Below, in pieces: positions 43,857-52,861 of a stretch of 58,609 nt of DNA (position 1 is its first letter; each line of letters begins with the position of its first letter). The DNA is from Duganella callida (GTDB lineage: Bacteria > Pseudomonadota > Gammaproteobacteria > Burkholderiales > Burkholderiaceae_D): contig NZ_SPVG01000030.1 of the NCBI RefSeq assembly GCF_004614165.1, positions 1 through 58,609 of the forward strand, given 5' to 3'. Below the pieces are notes generated by a model. The model was not told the DNA's origin. It worked only from the letters and a program-made list of their open reading frames with translations, and did no database searches. The position numbers were made by a program, and so were the translations under genes.

Positions 43857-44423
43857 ATGACGATAAAAAGCGACAAATGGATACGCCGTATGGCGGAAGA
43901 ACACGGAATGATCGAGCCGTTCTTCCCCGACCAGATACGCCAGGAAGATGGCCGCAAGGTGATTTCCTACGGTACCTCGTCGTACGGTTACGATATCCGC
44001 TGCGCCGACGAGTTCAAGGTCTTCACCAACATCAACAGCACCATCGTCGACCCGAAGAATTTCGATTCCAATTCCTTCGTCGACGTGAAGAGCGATGTCT
44101 GCATCATCCCGCCGAATTCGTTCGCGCTGGCGCGCACCATGGAATATTTCCGCATTCCGCGCAGCGTGCTGACGGTTTGCCTGGGCAAGTCGACCTACGC
44201 GCGCTGCGGCATCATTGTCAATGTCACGCCGTTCGAGCCGGAATGGGAAGGTTATGTGACGCTGGAGTTTTCCAACACCACGCCGCTGCCGGCCAAGATC
44301 TACGCCGGCGAGGGCTGCGCCCAGGTGCTGTTCTTCGAGAGCGACGAAGTCTGCGACGTGTCCTACAAGGACCGCAACGGCAAATACCAGGGCCAGCACG
44401 GCGTGACCCTGCCGAAAGCGTAA
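43857..44423 (+). CDS. dcd: dCTP deaminase
   Basis: The 188-residue enzyme converts dCTP to dUTP, feeding thymidylate synthesis (thyA is at the far end of this window). Family signatures are [47 protein letters not shown] and [23 protein letters not shown] (active-site Glu). It is full length. A GAGGA ribosome site and a TAAAAT-like -10 lie just upstream, so it may have its own promoter. It converges on the histidine kinase gene. Confidence 0.97.
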   Translation: MTIKSDKWIRRMAEEHGMIEPFFPDQIRQEDGRKVISYGTSSYGYDIRCADEFKVFTNINSTIVDPKNFDSNSFVDVKSDVCIIPPNSFALARTMEYFRIPRSVLTVCLGKSTYARCGIIVNVTPFEPEWEGYVTLEFSNTTPLPAKIYAGEGCAQVLFFESDEVCDVSYKDRNGKYQGQHGVTLPKA

Positions 44424-44430
44424 TCGCGGC

Positions 44431-44451
44431 GCCGGTCAGGCCTTGACCGGC
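44431..44451. terminator. Hairpin at the dcd / histidine-kinase junction
   Basis: GCCGGTCA and TGACCGGC pair around a short loop at the meeting point of the convergent genes, overlapping the kinase's last codons. There is no T tract, so it is only a possible terminator or mRNA end protector. Confidence 0.35.
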
Positions 44452-46076
44452 AACACCATGTCCACGCACAGGCCACCACCGGGACGGTTGCTGGCCTTGA
44501 TGCTGCCGCCATGCGCCTCCACCACGTGGCGGGCGATGGCCAAACCCAGGCCGTGACCTTCGGCGCTGGCGTTGATCGAACGGAAGAAGGGCTGGAAGAT
44601 GGTTTCCAGATCGGCCGGCGCCACGCCGGGACCGTGGTCCAGCACGCGAATGCTCAGCTGCCCGGTGTCCGGCAGGCTGCGCGCCTGCAATTGCACCGTG
44701 CCGCCCTCGGGGCTGTGCTTGATGGCGTTGCGCACCACGTTTTCGATGGCCCGGCCCAGCAAATCCGGCTGGCCGATCACTTTCACGTCCGCTTCGCCGT
44801 CCAGCAGCACGCTGCGGTTCTGGCTGGCGGCTTCGTAGGCGGCGTCGTCGGCGATCTGGTCGAGCAGGTCGGCCATGCTGATCTCTTCCTGCGTGGCGGT
44901 GATGGCGCCGGCCTCCAGCCGGGCCAGCGTCAGCAGTTCACCCACCAGCTTGTCCATGCGCACGCTTTCGCGCTCGATGCGTTCCATCGACGCGGCCCAT
45001 TTGTCCGGCTGCTGGTGCGCCAGGCCGATTGCCGCCTGCAACCGCGCCAGCGGCGAGCGCAGTTCGTGCGAAACATCGTGCAGCAGCCGCGTCTGGCCGT
45101 CGATCAGGCTGCGCAGGCGCGCGGTCATGCGGTCGAAATCGCGCCCCAGGTCGTTGAGTTCATTGCCGCTGAGGATGCTGGCGTTGGCGAAGCGCGGCGA
45201 CAGGTCGCCGTCGGCGGCGGCGTCGAATGCCTGGCGCAGCGCGCGGATCGGACGCGAGAAATACCAGGCCAGCAGCACCGAGAACAACAGGCTGGCGACG
45301 GTGGCGGCCGCGATCGGCACCCATGGGCCGAGTGGCTGGAAGCGCGGCCCCCACGGCCCACCGCCCATGCCGCGGCCGTCGCCCGGCATGCCCTCGGGGC
45401 CGGGGCCGCCGAAACCGTTGGGTTGGAAAGTTGGCGGACCGCCGCGCGTGCCGGTGCCGAATGGTTGGCCCGGCTGGCCTGACTGGTCCGACGGCATGCC
45501 CGGCGCCGCCGCAGGCTCTTGGCCGGGGCCATGGAAGCCGGGCGGACGGTTGCGTTCGCGTTCGCGCCGTTCGACGCGCTCCTCGATTTCGGACGCGGCC
45601 TTGATGGCGATCTGCGCGCCGCCGCCCAGGTTGGCCAGCAGCGGGCGGTTGTCGCCGTCCATGCCGCGCAGGCGCTCGCCCGAAGGCAGGAACAACAGGT
45701 AGCGTTTGCCGTCGTCGCCGCGCACCTGGCGCACCACGCGGCGCTTGCCGTCTTCCTTCAGACGGATGCGCGATTCCTGCAGCGTGCGCGTGCTCACCAC
45801 CCGGCCCAGCAACTCGTGTTCCTGCTCGTCGACCGCGTACACGCGGTGCCGCTCCATGTTCTCCAGCATGCGCTGCAGCGCCTTGACGCCGCCGAATTCG
45901 AGCGTCGCGGCGGCGGCGTTGATGGCCATTTCGGCCGGCGGGCTGGTGTCCAGATTGTCCAGCGGCGACACCTGCTGATTGCGGTTCTTCAGCCAGATAG
46001 CGCCGCCGATCCCCACCGTGGCCGCGAACTGCGCCAGCAGGATGGACAGGAAAAACTTCCAGAACAGACGACCCAA
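44436..46076 (-). CDS. CpxA-like envelope-stress sensor histidine kinase
   Basis: This 546-residue inner-membrane kinase has TM1 (about 8-28), a periplasmic sensor (about 30-252) and TM2 (about 253-273). After these come HAMP (about 274-326), the dimerisation/H-box HDVSHELRSPLARLQ with H337, and a HATPase domain (N-box NVVRNAIKHSP, G1 DHGPGVAP, G2 GHGLGLAIARHVVEAHGG). Residues about 178-252 of the periplasmic part are an unusual Gly/Pro-rich low-complexity stretch. It is downstream of its response regulator with 4 bases between. The neighbouring LTxxQ protein and the CpxR boxes support a Cpx-type role, though overall sequence alone would only say 'OmpR-partner kinase'. Confidence 0.92.
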   Translation of the reverse strand: MGRLFWKFFLSILLAQFAATVGIGGAIWLKNRNQQVSPLDNLDTSPPAEMAINAAAATLEFGGVKALQRMLENMERHRVYAVDEQEHELLGRVVSTRTLQESRIRLKEDGKRRVVRQVRGDDGKRYLLFLPSGERLRGMDGDNRPLLANLGGGAQIAIKAASEIEERVERRERERNRPPGFHGPGQEPAAAPGMPSDQSGQPGQPFGTGTRGGPPTFQPNGFGGPGPEGMPGDGRGMGGGPWGPRFQPLGPWVPIAAATVASLLFSVLLAWYFSRPIRALRQAFDAAADGDLSPRFANASILSGNELNDLGRDFDRMTARLRSLIDGQTRLLHDVSHELRSPLARLQAAIGLAHQQPDKWAASMERIERESVRMDKLVGELLTLARLEAGAITATQEEISMADLLDQIADDAAYEAASQNRSVLLDGEADVKVIGQPDLLGRAIENVVRNAIKHSPEGGTVQLQARSLPDTGQLSIRVLDHGPGVAPADLETIFQPFFRSINASAEGHGLGLAIARHVVEAHGGSIKASNRPGGGLCVDMVLPVKA

Positions 46077-46080
46077 GACC

Positions 46081-46773
<693 letters not shown>

Positions 46774-46838
46774 TGCAGCGCGCTTGGTTGGATGGAGGTC
46801 GTCCATGATACCAGCCCGAAACCGTGGCCATGCCCGGT

Positions 46839-46853
46839 TTTACCCCGATTTAC
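46839..46853 (-). promoter_or_regulatory. CpxR box 1
   Basis: TTTAC-CCCGA-TTTAC, the reverse complement of the CpxR consensus GTAAA-N5-GTAAA, with no mismatch. It lies 66 bases upstream of the regulator's start codon. Confidence 0.8.
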
Positions 46854-46893
46854 AAAGATTTTCCTGAAGGTAATTGAATGTCAGACTGACATT

Positions 46894-46908
46894 TTTACGC
46901 CGATTTAC
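46894..46908 (+). promoter_or_regulatory. CpxR box 2
   Basis: TTTAC-GCCGA-TTTAC, again an exact CpxR half-site pair, 55 bases from box 1 and 72 bases upstream of the LTxxQ gene start. A degenerate third copy, CTTAC-CGCGC-TTAAC, follows at about 46915-46929. Confidence 0.8.
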
Positions 46909-46980
46909 GTTGCGCTTACCGCGCTTAACAGGGGCGACATCGAGAATGGTGGCTCTCCACCAAGAACAAGGATTATTTGC

Positions 46981-47595
46981 ATGAAGACACCAACAGCTAG
47001 CGTACGCAACATCGTGCTGGCCGCCGTCATGGCGCTGCCACTGTGTACGGTGGGCGGCGCCGCCCGTGCCGATGAAGAGATGGCCGGACCCATGCCTGCC
47101 GCCCAGGACCAGCACGGTCCGCGCGGCCCCGGCCGATTCGCCGACGATGGCGCTGACGCCGGTCCACCATCCGGCGGCCCTGGACACGGCCCCGGCGAGC
47201 GCGCAGGTGCCGGGGCCGGTGGCCCGGAGCACGGCCCCGGGTTCGGCCCCGGTCCCATGCCCGGCGTCGGTCCCGGCCGTCCGCCATTCCTCCACGGCAT
47301 CGCACTGACCGAAGCGCAGGATGACAAGATCTTCGCGATCTTGCATGCGGAGCAACCATATCTGCGCGAGCAGGGCAAGGCGGCCGCCAAGGCGCGCCAG
47401 GCACTGCGCGAGATGGCCGGCGCCGACAAGTACGACGACGCCAAGGCCGCCGCGTTGGCCAAGGAGGCCGCCACCGCCGAGGCCAACCTCGCGCTACACC
47501 ACGTACGGACTCAGCAGAAACTGCTGGCCGTGCTGACGCCGGAGCAGCGCACGCAGTTGACGGCGGAGCAGCCGCATCACCCGCCGCGTCCGTGA
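46981..47595 (+). CDS. CpxP/Spy-like periplasmic LTxxQ protein with Gly/Pro-rich insert
   Basis: This 204-residue periplasmic protein has a signal peptide (1-30, ARA) and a Gly/Pro/His-rich disordered segment (about 35-103). The all-helical Spy/CpxP core carries the two family motifs LTEAQ (109-113) and LTPEQ (185-189). CpxP binds the sensor CpxA and lowers its activity, and Spy is a chaperone. The Gly/Pro segment is not part of the classic family and resembles that of the kinase's periplasmic domain. The start is ATG 46981 (MKTPTAS), with AAGGAT upstream. Far longer in-frame extensions are antisense to the kinase and not real. The two CpxR boxes upstream predict regulation by the adjacent system. 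Confidence 0.9.
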   Translation: MKTPTASVRNIVLAAVMALPLCTVGGAARADEEMAGPMPAAQDQHGPRGPGRFADDGADAGPPSGGPGHGPGERAGAGAGGPEHGPGFGPGPMPGVGPGRPPFLHGIALTEAQDDKIFAILHAEQPYLREQGKAAAKARQALREMAGADKYDDAKAAALAKEAATAEANLALHHVRTQQKLLAVLTPEQRTQLTAEQPHHPPRP

Positions 47596-47623
47596 TTCCT
47601 TCAACCCACCAGCGGAGAAATGT

Positions 47624-48310
47624 ATGTCGATTAGTGCCTTGAGTTCCAGCAGCCAGCTCAGCTTCCTGAGCCGCCTGAGCAGCGTCAACGCCAGCAGCAG
47701 CAACAGTACCGACGGCGTGCGTCCGCCGCCACCGCCGCCGGACGGGGCAGGCGGCGGTTTCGCCGACGCCATCGCCGCGGCATTGAAGGCGATCGGCGTC
47801 AGCGACAGCGGCAGCACAGCCAGCACCTCGGACAGCTCGGCCAGCACGACCGCCAGCACCGACGCCAGCGACAGCGCCGACGGCGCCGATGCCGCCGCCG
47901 CGCTGGGCAGCTTTCTGCAGAGTCTGATGGGAGCGCTGCATGCACAAAACAGCAGTAGCGAACCGCCGCCACCGTACAGCGAGCAGCAGGCCGGCGGTCA
48001 AGGCGGCCAGGGCCGTCTGGATGCCGACCTGCAAAGCCTGATTTCCAAGCTGAGTTCGGACAGCACGAGCAGCGCCAGCGGCTCCAATGACAGCGATGAC
48101 GCAGTCAGCCAGCTGGAAAGCAGCTTTGCAAATCTGCTGGACAAGCTGGGCGTCAGCACCGATGCCGCCGGCAGCACCGATGCCGCCGACAGCACCGACA
48201 ACAGCGGCGGCACAGCCATCGCCTCCAGGCTGGAGGCTTTCCTGCAGGCGCTGTCCAGCAAGGTCGGCCACCACGGCGCCAGCGGCAACCTGGTCGACAC
48301 CACGGTTTAA
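47624..48310 (+). CDS. Ser/Ala/Asp-rich hypothetical protein
   Basis: This 228-residue protein is about half Ser, Ala, Asp and Gly, with PPPPPP and PPPPY tracts and no signal peptide or membrane segment. Between the low-complexity stretches are short amphipathic helices of similar design (AIAAALKAIGVS, ALGSFLQSLMGALH, SFANLLDKLGVS, RLEAFLQALSSKVG). I do not recognise it. An N-terminal MSISALSSSSQL-like start resembles small proteins of Oxalobacteraceae with no known function. CGGAGA precedes the start. It follows the Cpx-like gene by 28 bases, so it may be co-regulated by the same boxes. Confidence 0.7.
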   Translation: MSISALSSSSQLSFLSRLSSVNASSSNSTDGVRPPPPPPDGAGGGFADAIAAALKAIGVSDSGSTASTSDSSASTTASTDASDSADGADAAAALGSFLQSLMGALHAQNSSSEPPPPYSEQQAGGQGGQGRLDADLQSLISKLSSDSTSSASGSNDSDDAVSQLESSFANLLDKLGVSTDAAGSTDAADSTDNSGGTAIASRLEAFLQALSSKVGHHGASGNLVDTTV

Positions 48311-48365
48311 GCGCAGTACCCGTCGCCGCGCGTCCTGCGCGGCGGCTTCACTCACCGGAAAAGAT

Positions 48366-49274
48366 ATGGATATGCACGACGATCACCATCACAGCCTGGC
48401 CGACGATCTGGCCGCGATGCTCAATCTGAACCACGACCGCCGCCAGACCCTGCGCTGGCTGCTGGCCGGCGCCTCGGCGTTGCCGATGCTGGGATGTGGC
48501 GGCGGCTCGGACGCGGGCGGCAGCGCCGCCACCACGCAGACCTCGACCACCACCACCACGACCACGACCGGCAGCACGGGCACCAGCACCACCGGCAGCT
48601 CCGGCACGGGCACCACCACCACCGGTTCCTGTTCGGTGATTCCGGAGGAGACCGGCGGCCCTTATCCGGCCGACGCCACCAACAGCAACAACAGTGGCGT
48701 GGTCAATGTGCTGACCCAGTCGGGCGTGGTGCGCAGCGACATCCGCAGCAGCTTCGGCAGCGCCAGCGCTGCGGCGGCCGGCGTACCGCTGACCATCAAG
48801 CTGCAGATCGTCAACGCCAACAACAACTGCGCGCCGCTGGCCAACGCCGCGGTCTACCTGTGGCACTGCGACCGCGACGGCAATTATTCGCTGTATTCGA
48901 GCGGCGTGACTGGCCAGAACTACCTGCGCGGGGTGCAGGAAACCGACAGCGGCGGCAACATCACCTTCACCTCGATCTATCCGGGCTGCTACTCGGGCCG
49001 CGTGCCGCACGTGCACTTCGAGGTGTACCCGTCGCTGGCCAAGGCGACCACCGCATCGAGCCGCATCAAGACGTCGCAGTTCACTTTCCCGGTGGCGACC
49101 AGTACCGAGGTCTACGCCACCACCGGCTACAGCGCCAGCGTGCGCAACCTGGCGTCGATCAGCTTTGCGACGGATAACGTGTTCAGCGACGGCTACGCGC
49201 TGCAGATGGCCACCATCAGCGGCAACACCACGGACGGCTATGTGGCGACGCTGGTGGTGGCGGTGTCCGCTTAG
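48366..49274 (+). CDS. Intradiol ring-cleavage dioxygenase-like lipoprotein
   Basis: This 302-residue protein has an N-terminal RR-type export signal (about 22-42, RRQTLRWLLAGASALPMLGC) ending in a lipobox-like Cys. A Ser/Thr/Gly linker follows, then an intradiol-dioxygenase fold. The family EETGGPYPAD, YLWHCDRDGNYSLYS and YPGCYSGRVPHVHFEVY are present, the last containing the Tyr-His-x-His iron ligands. Cytosolic relatives open catechol or protocatechuate, but exported versions of unknown substrate are widespread. ATG 48366 is chosen at the export signal; longer extensions cross the previous gene. It converges on the DUF1501 gene. Confidence 0.88.
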   Translation: MDMHDDHHHSLADDLAAMLNLNHDRRQTLRWLLAGASALPMLGCGGGSDAGGSAATTQTSTTTTTTTTGSTGTSTTGSSGTGTTTTGSCSVIPEETGGPYPADATNSNNSGVVNVLTQSGVVRSDIRSSFGSASAAAAGVPLTIKLQIVNANNNCAPLANAAVYLWHCDRDGNYSLYSSGVTGQNYLRGVQETDSGGNITFTSIYPGCYSGRVPHVHFEVYPSLAKATTASSRIKTSQFTFPVATSTEVYATTGYSASVRNLASISFATDNVFSDGYALQMATISGNTTDGYVATLVVAVSA

Positions 49275-49276
49275 GC

Positions 49277-50716
49277 TCAGGCGGCGTTCATGAAGCCCAG
49301 GTTGCGGGTGCTGAAGTTGCCGATGTTCGGAAACACATCGGCGATCTGGGCTGCGGACAGGCCGAACCAGCTGGCCAGCGTGGCGCCATACTGGTCCACC
49401 GAGACGGTCGGCAGCAGGGCGCCCGAGCCGACGTCCAGCGCGTGGCCCTCACCGCTGGGAGGGAAGACGCCGTAAATATCTTTGCCCTTGACCGCGCCGC
49501 CGACCACGAAGTGGTGCGAGCCCCAGCCGTGATCGGTGCCGTCGCCATTGCTGGCGAAGGTGCGGCCGAAGTCGGAAGCGGTGAACAGGGTGACTTGTTT
49601 GCGCATGTCGGTGCCCTGCAGGCTGGCCATCATGTTGTCAAAGTAGGCGATGGCGTGCGCCACCTTGGCCAGCAGTTCGGCGTGGTCGTCCAGCTGGGTG
49701 CTGTGCGTATCGAAACCGGCCATGTTGACATAAAATACCTGGCGTTTCGCGCCCATGCCACCGCGACCGGCGATCAACCGCGCCACCATTTGCAACTGTT
49801 TCGCCAGCGGGTTGACGCTGGATTGGCCAGTCACCGGGCTGACGAAGGCGCTGGGGTCGGGCACGCCGTTCGCGCCGGCCGCCGGCAGCGAACTGGCCAG
49901 CACCGACTGGCTGGCAATCGCGCGCTGCATGATGGCCGCGTACTCTTTTTCCATCGGGTCGTTGCTGGACGCCGTGATGATGGATTGCAAGGAGTTGCCG
50001 GCCGGGGTGGTGTGAAACAGCGAGCCGGTCAGCACCTCCACCGGCGGATTGCCGTTGGGATGAACCTGGAACTGGCGCACGCTGCGGCCCGACAGGAATA
50101 CCGTATTGCCGGCGGTGGAAATGCTGGTAAAGGTCGCATTGCCGTTGCCGGATGCCACCAGGTCGCCCATGCGACCGCCCCAGCCCGACGCCGTGCCTTC
50201 GGGACCGCCCGACTGCCAGACCGATTGCTGGTCATTGTGCGAGAACAGCTTGGGCGGCAGCGCCACCGAGCCCGCGTTGTACTGCGCCAGCGTGGTCGGC
50301 TGCACCAGCGTGCCGACGTTGGCGACGATGGCGGCGCGGCCGCCGTCGAACAGGGTTTTCAGCGGCGCCAGCGACGGGTGCAGTGCAAAGCTGCGGCCCG
50401 TCTGGGCGGTATTCGGCGTGATCGACAGCAGGCCGCGGCTCTGGCCCGGCGCCGGCAGCGCCAGGTTGCCGTTGTCGTTGCCGCCACGCAGACGGGTATA
50501 TTCCGACCACGACGCCGGGTCGGTGGCCACCACGGTGTTAAACGGGTCGTTACCGCCGACCATGAACAAGCAGACGATGGCTTTATAGTCGCCGGCGGTC
50601 TGTGCCGCGGCCGTACCCATGGCGGCCAGGTTCAGCGCAAACGGCGCGGCGCTGGCGCCGGCGGCGGCCAGCATGGAACTGAGGAAACGGCGGCGGGAGA
50701 ATTGCTCTTTGCTCAT
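49277..50716 (-). CDS. DUF1501 protein, Tat-exported
   Basis: This 479-residue protein has a Tat signal (SRRRFLSSMLAAAGASAAPFAL) followed by a DUF1501 domain, a relative of the alkaline-phosphatase/sulfatase fold. Conserved blocks visible are FMVGGNDPFNTVV, YVNMAGFDTHSTQ, and TASDFGRTFASNGDGTDHGWGSHHFVVGG. The start is ATG 50716, with AAGGAG just upstream. The upstream extension is shadow. It is the second gene of the DUF1800-DUF1501 operon, a pair that co-occurs widely in proteobacteria and planctomycetes without a known reaction. Confidence 0.93.
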   Translation of the reverse strand: MSKEQFSRRRFLSSMLAAAGASAAPFALNLAAMGTAAAQTAGDYKAIVCLFMVGGNDPFNTVVATDPASWSEYTRLRGGNDNGNLALPAPGQSRGLLSITPNTAQTGRSFALHPSLAPLKTLFDGGRAAIVANVGTLVQPTTLAQYNAGSVALPPKLFSHNDQQSVWQSGGPEGTASGWGGRMGDLVASGNGNATFTSISTAGNTVFLSGRSVRQFQVHPNGNPPVEVLTGSLFHTTPAGNSLQSIITASSNDPMEKEYAAIMQRAIASQSVLASSLPAAGANGVPDPSAFVSPVTGQSSVNPLAKQLQMVARLIAGRGGMGAKRQVFYVNMAGFDTHSTQLDDHAELLAKVAHAIAYFDNMMASLQGTDMRKQVTLFTASDFGRTFASNGDGTDHGWGSHHFVVGGAVKGKDIYGVFPPSGEGHALDVGSGALLPTVSVDQYGATLASWFGLSAAQIADVFPNIGNFSTRNLGFMNAA

Positions 50717-50726
50717 TTTTAACTCC

Positions 50727-52529
50727 TTATTTCTGTACGACGTATTCAGGCGAAGCCATCGCCAGGAAAATGGCCAGGGAAACCCGCGAATCGCGCGACA
50801 CGGTCGCGTCGGCGGCGTTGGTCGCCACCGCCGGGTCTTGCACCGACTTGACGGCACTGAGGATCTGGTTGCGCAGCGAGCTGGACATATTGCCGTTCAG
50901 CAGCAGCAGCTTGACGCGGTCGACCAGCGCCTCCGGCTGGGAGACCAGCGCCCGCTCGGCCGTGTAGTTGGGCACGAGGTCCGGTACGCCGCTGGCGCCG
51001 CCGGTGCCCGAGTTGATGGCGTAGCGCATGAAGTTGACGTAGCCGATCACCGAGGGCTCGGTGGCGATCTGCAGTTCCGGCGCGCTCAGGTTCTTGGCGG
51101 CCAGATCGGAGTTCGGCGGTACGTAGCCCGGACGGTAGAAATTGAACACCGACGGCGAGTTCATCGGCGTCTGCGCCAGCTGCTGGACCGGATTATCGGT
51201 GTTGAACATCAGGAAACGGCCCGACTTCGAGGTGACGTTGAAGGCGCGCATCCAGTTGGTCAGGCGGATCACCGGTTCACGTACCTTGGGCGAGGCGGTC
51301 ACGCCCGGCGCGTTGGCGTAGCGGGCTTCCGGCGCCAGGAAGATGGCGCGGATCACCGCCTTCATGTCGCCGCGCACGCCCTGGCCGTTGTCGGCAAAGG
51401 TCAGCGCCACGCGCGACACGTAGGCCGGCGAAGGATTGCTGGTGACCAGGCGTTCGATCAGGCGGCGGGCAATGAAGGGGCCGGTGTTGCGGTTATTGAA
51501 CAGCGTGTCCAGTGCCACTTTCATATCGGCTTCGGCCGTGGTGCCGCTGCCGATGGTTTTGCCGAGGAAGCGCTTTTCCGAGGTCGAGTGGAAAGCCGAG
51601 TACACTTGCATCGGCATGGTTTCACGGTTGGCGTCTTTGAGCGTGCCATAAAAACGCGCTTCGGACGCGTCCGGACCACCCCAGCACCAGCCGGTAAAGA
51701 CTTTCGCCAGGCCCATGACGTCGGCGTGGCTGTAGGTTTCCACCGGTTTGCCATTTTGCAGCAGCAGCGTGCCGTCCTGTTTTTGTTCATACAAGCCGAT
51801 GGTCATCAGCTGCATGATTTCGCGCGCGAAGTTTTCGTCCGGCATGCGGGTCGCCGATTCCTTCTGGTTGCGCAGGTGCGACAGGTACAGGCCCATCATC
51901 GGGCTGGTGGCCACGTCCTGCAGCAGATCGCGGAAGTTGCCGAAGGCGTTTTTCTCCAGCAGGTCGTAGTAATTTGCGACGCCGCGCGGGAAATTATAGA
52001 TGGCAACCTGCTGGGTCGAGATCACGAAAATTTGCGACAGCGCGTAGGCCACACGCTGACGCAACTGATCGTCGCCAGTGACGGCCTGCTTCCACCAGCT
52101 TTCCAGAAAATTATTGGTGGTCAGGTTGGCGACGCCGCCCAAGCTGGGGGCCAGCGCATTCATGGTCGCCAGGTGGCTGGTACGTGGCAGCGCGAATTGC
52201 GCCTCAATCCAGGCCGCCTGGCCGCTGGCGGCGACGTCATTGATGGATTTCTCGGTAGGGCCGAACGTTGCCTGGGCCAGGAAGCGGGATGCCTCGGCCG
52301 GAGAGATCGGGCTGGCGGCCACAGCGGCCGTGGGGGCGGCCGCGGCGCCACCCTGGACAACGCGGCTGGAACTGGCGCCCGCGCCGCCTTGCACCACCAG
52401 GCCAGCGGTGGCGACGAAAGTATTGGCATCGTTCGATGAAGACAGGTTTTGGCCATCGCCACCGCCGCAGGCGGACAATATAAGCAGCGAGGTCAGCGGC
52501 AGGGCGTACCGGAGATTTCCTAGTTTCAT
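50727..52529 (-). CDS. DUF1800 lipoprotein
   Basis: This 600-residue protein has a lipoprotein signal (LLILSACGGGDG, lipobox Cys about residue 20) and a helical DUF1800 domain. That domain contains FLAQATFGPTEKSINDVAA, LPDENFAREIMQLMTIGLY and GVRGDMKAVIRAIFLAPEAR, typical of the family. The function is unknown. It precedes DUF1501 by 10 bases. Its partner is exported by Tat and this one by Sec, consistent with a joint extracytoplasmic role. Confidence 0.93.
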   Translation of the reverse strand: MKLGNLRYALPLTSLLILSACGGGDGQNLSSSNDANTFVATAGLVVQGGAGASSSRVVQGGAAAAPTAAVAASPISPAEASRFLAQATFGPTEKSINDVAASGQAAWIEAQFALPRTSHLATMNALAPSLGGVANLTTNNFLESWWKQAVTGDDQLRQRVAYALSQIFVISTQQVAIYNFPRGVANYYDLLEKNAFGNFRDLLQDVATSPMMGLYLSHLRNQKESATRMPDENFAREIMQLMTIGLYEQKQDGTLLLQNGKPVETYSHADVMGLAKVFTGWCWGGPDASEARFYGTLKDANRETMPMQVYSAFHSTSEKRFLGKTIGSGTTAEADMKVALDTLFNNRNTGPFIARRLIERLVTSNPSPAYVSRVALTFADNGQGVRGDMKAVIRAIFLAPEARYANAPGVTASPKVREPVIRLTNWMRAFNVTSKSGRFLMFNTDNPVQQLAQTPMNSPSVFNFYRPGYVPPNSDLAAKNLSAPELQIATEPSVIGYVNFMRYAINSGTGGASGVPDLVPNYTAERALVSQPEALVDRVKLLLLNGNMSSSLRNQILSAVKSVQDPAVATNAADATVSRDSRVSLAIFLAMASPEYVVQK

Positions 52530-52814
52530 TTAGTTTCCCAACGGAATTATTTGACACGAGCCGATTGTAAAATAATTTTTTTGGGAAATAAAAAGGCGAT
52601 TTCAATTCCGCGCTGCAATGTTAACTTTGGGGAATTTTTTTTGACGGAGATCGGCGGAGTTCGCCACAAAATACGGGAACTTATTAGGGTGAAAACGGAT
52701 ATTAATTTTTGACAAGGTGTTGCGTTCATGTTGAAATTGTGTCGCCGCAAATTAAAATTGCGACATTGTGTTGCTCAGCTTGTGTCTTCCTTGAGTTATT
52801 CACAATGTTTATGA
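52530..52814. other. AT-rich intergenic region upstream of the DUF1800 operon
   Basis: This stretch of about 285 bases is distinctly AT-rich and holds no gene I can support. Notable pieces are TACAAT on the minus strand near 52567 as a possible -10 for the DUF1800 operon, and an imperfect inverted repeat around 52740-52763 (GTCGCCGCAAATT ... AATTGCGAC). It ends at the decarboxylase terminator. Confidence 0.5.
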
Positions 52815-52840
52815 CAAAAAAAGGGCAGCTTGCGCTGCCC
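52815..52840 (-). terminator. Rho-independent terminator of the decarboxylase gene
   Basis: On the minus strand GGGCAGC and GCTGCCC form a stem with a 4-base loop, followed by a run of T. It lies about 22 bases beyond the decarboxylase stop codon. Confidence 0.92.
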
Positions 52841-52861
52841 TGGTGCGCTTGAACGGCGAGT

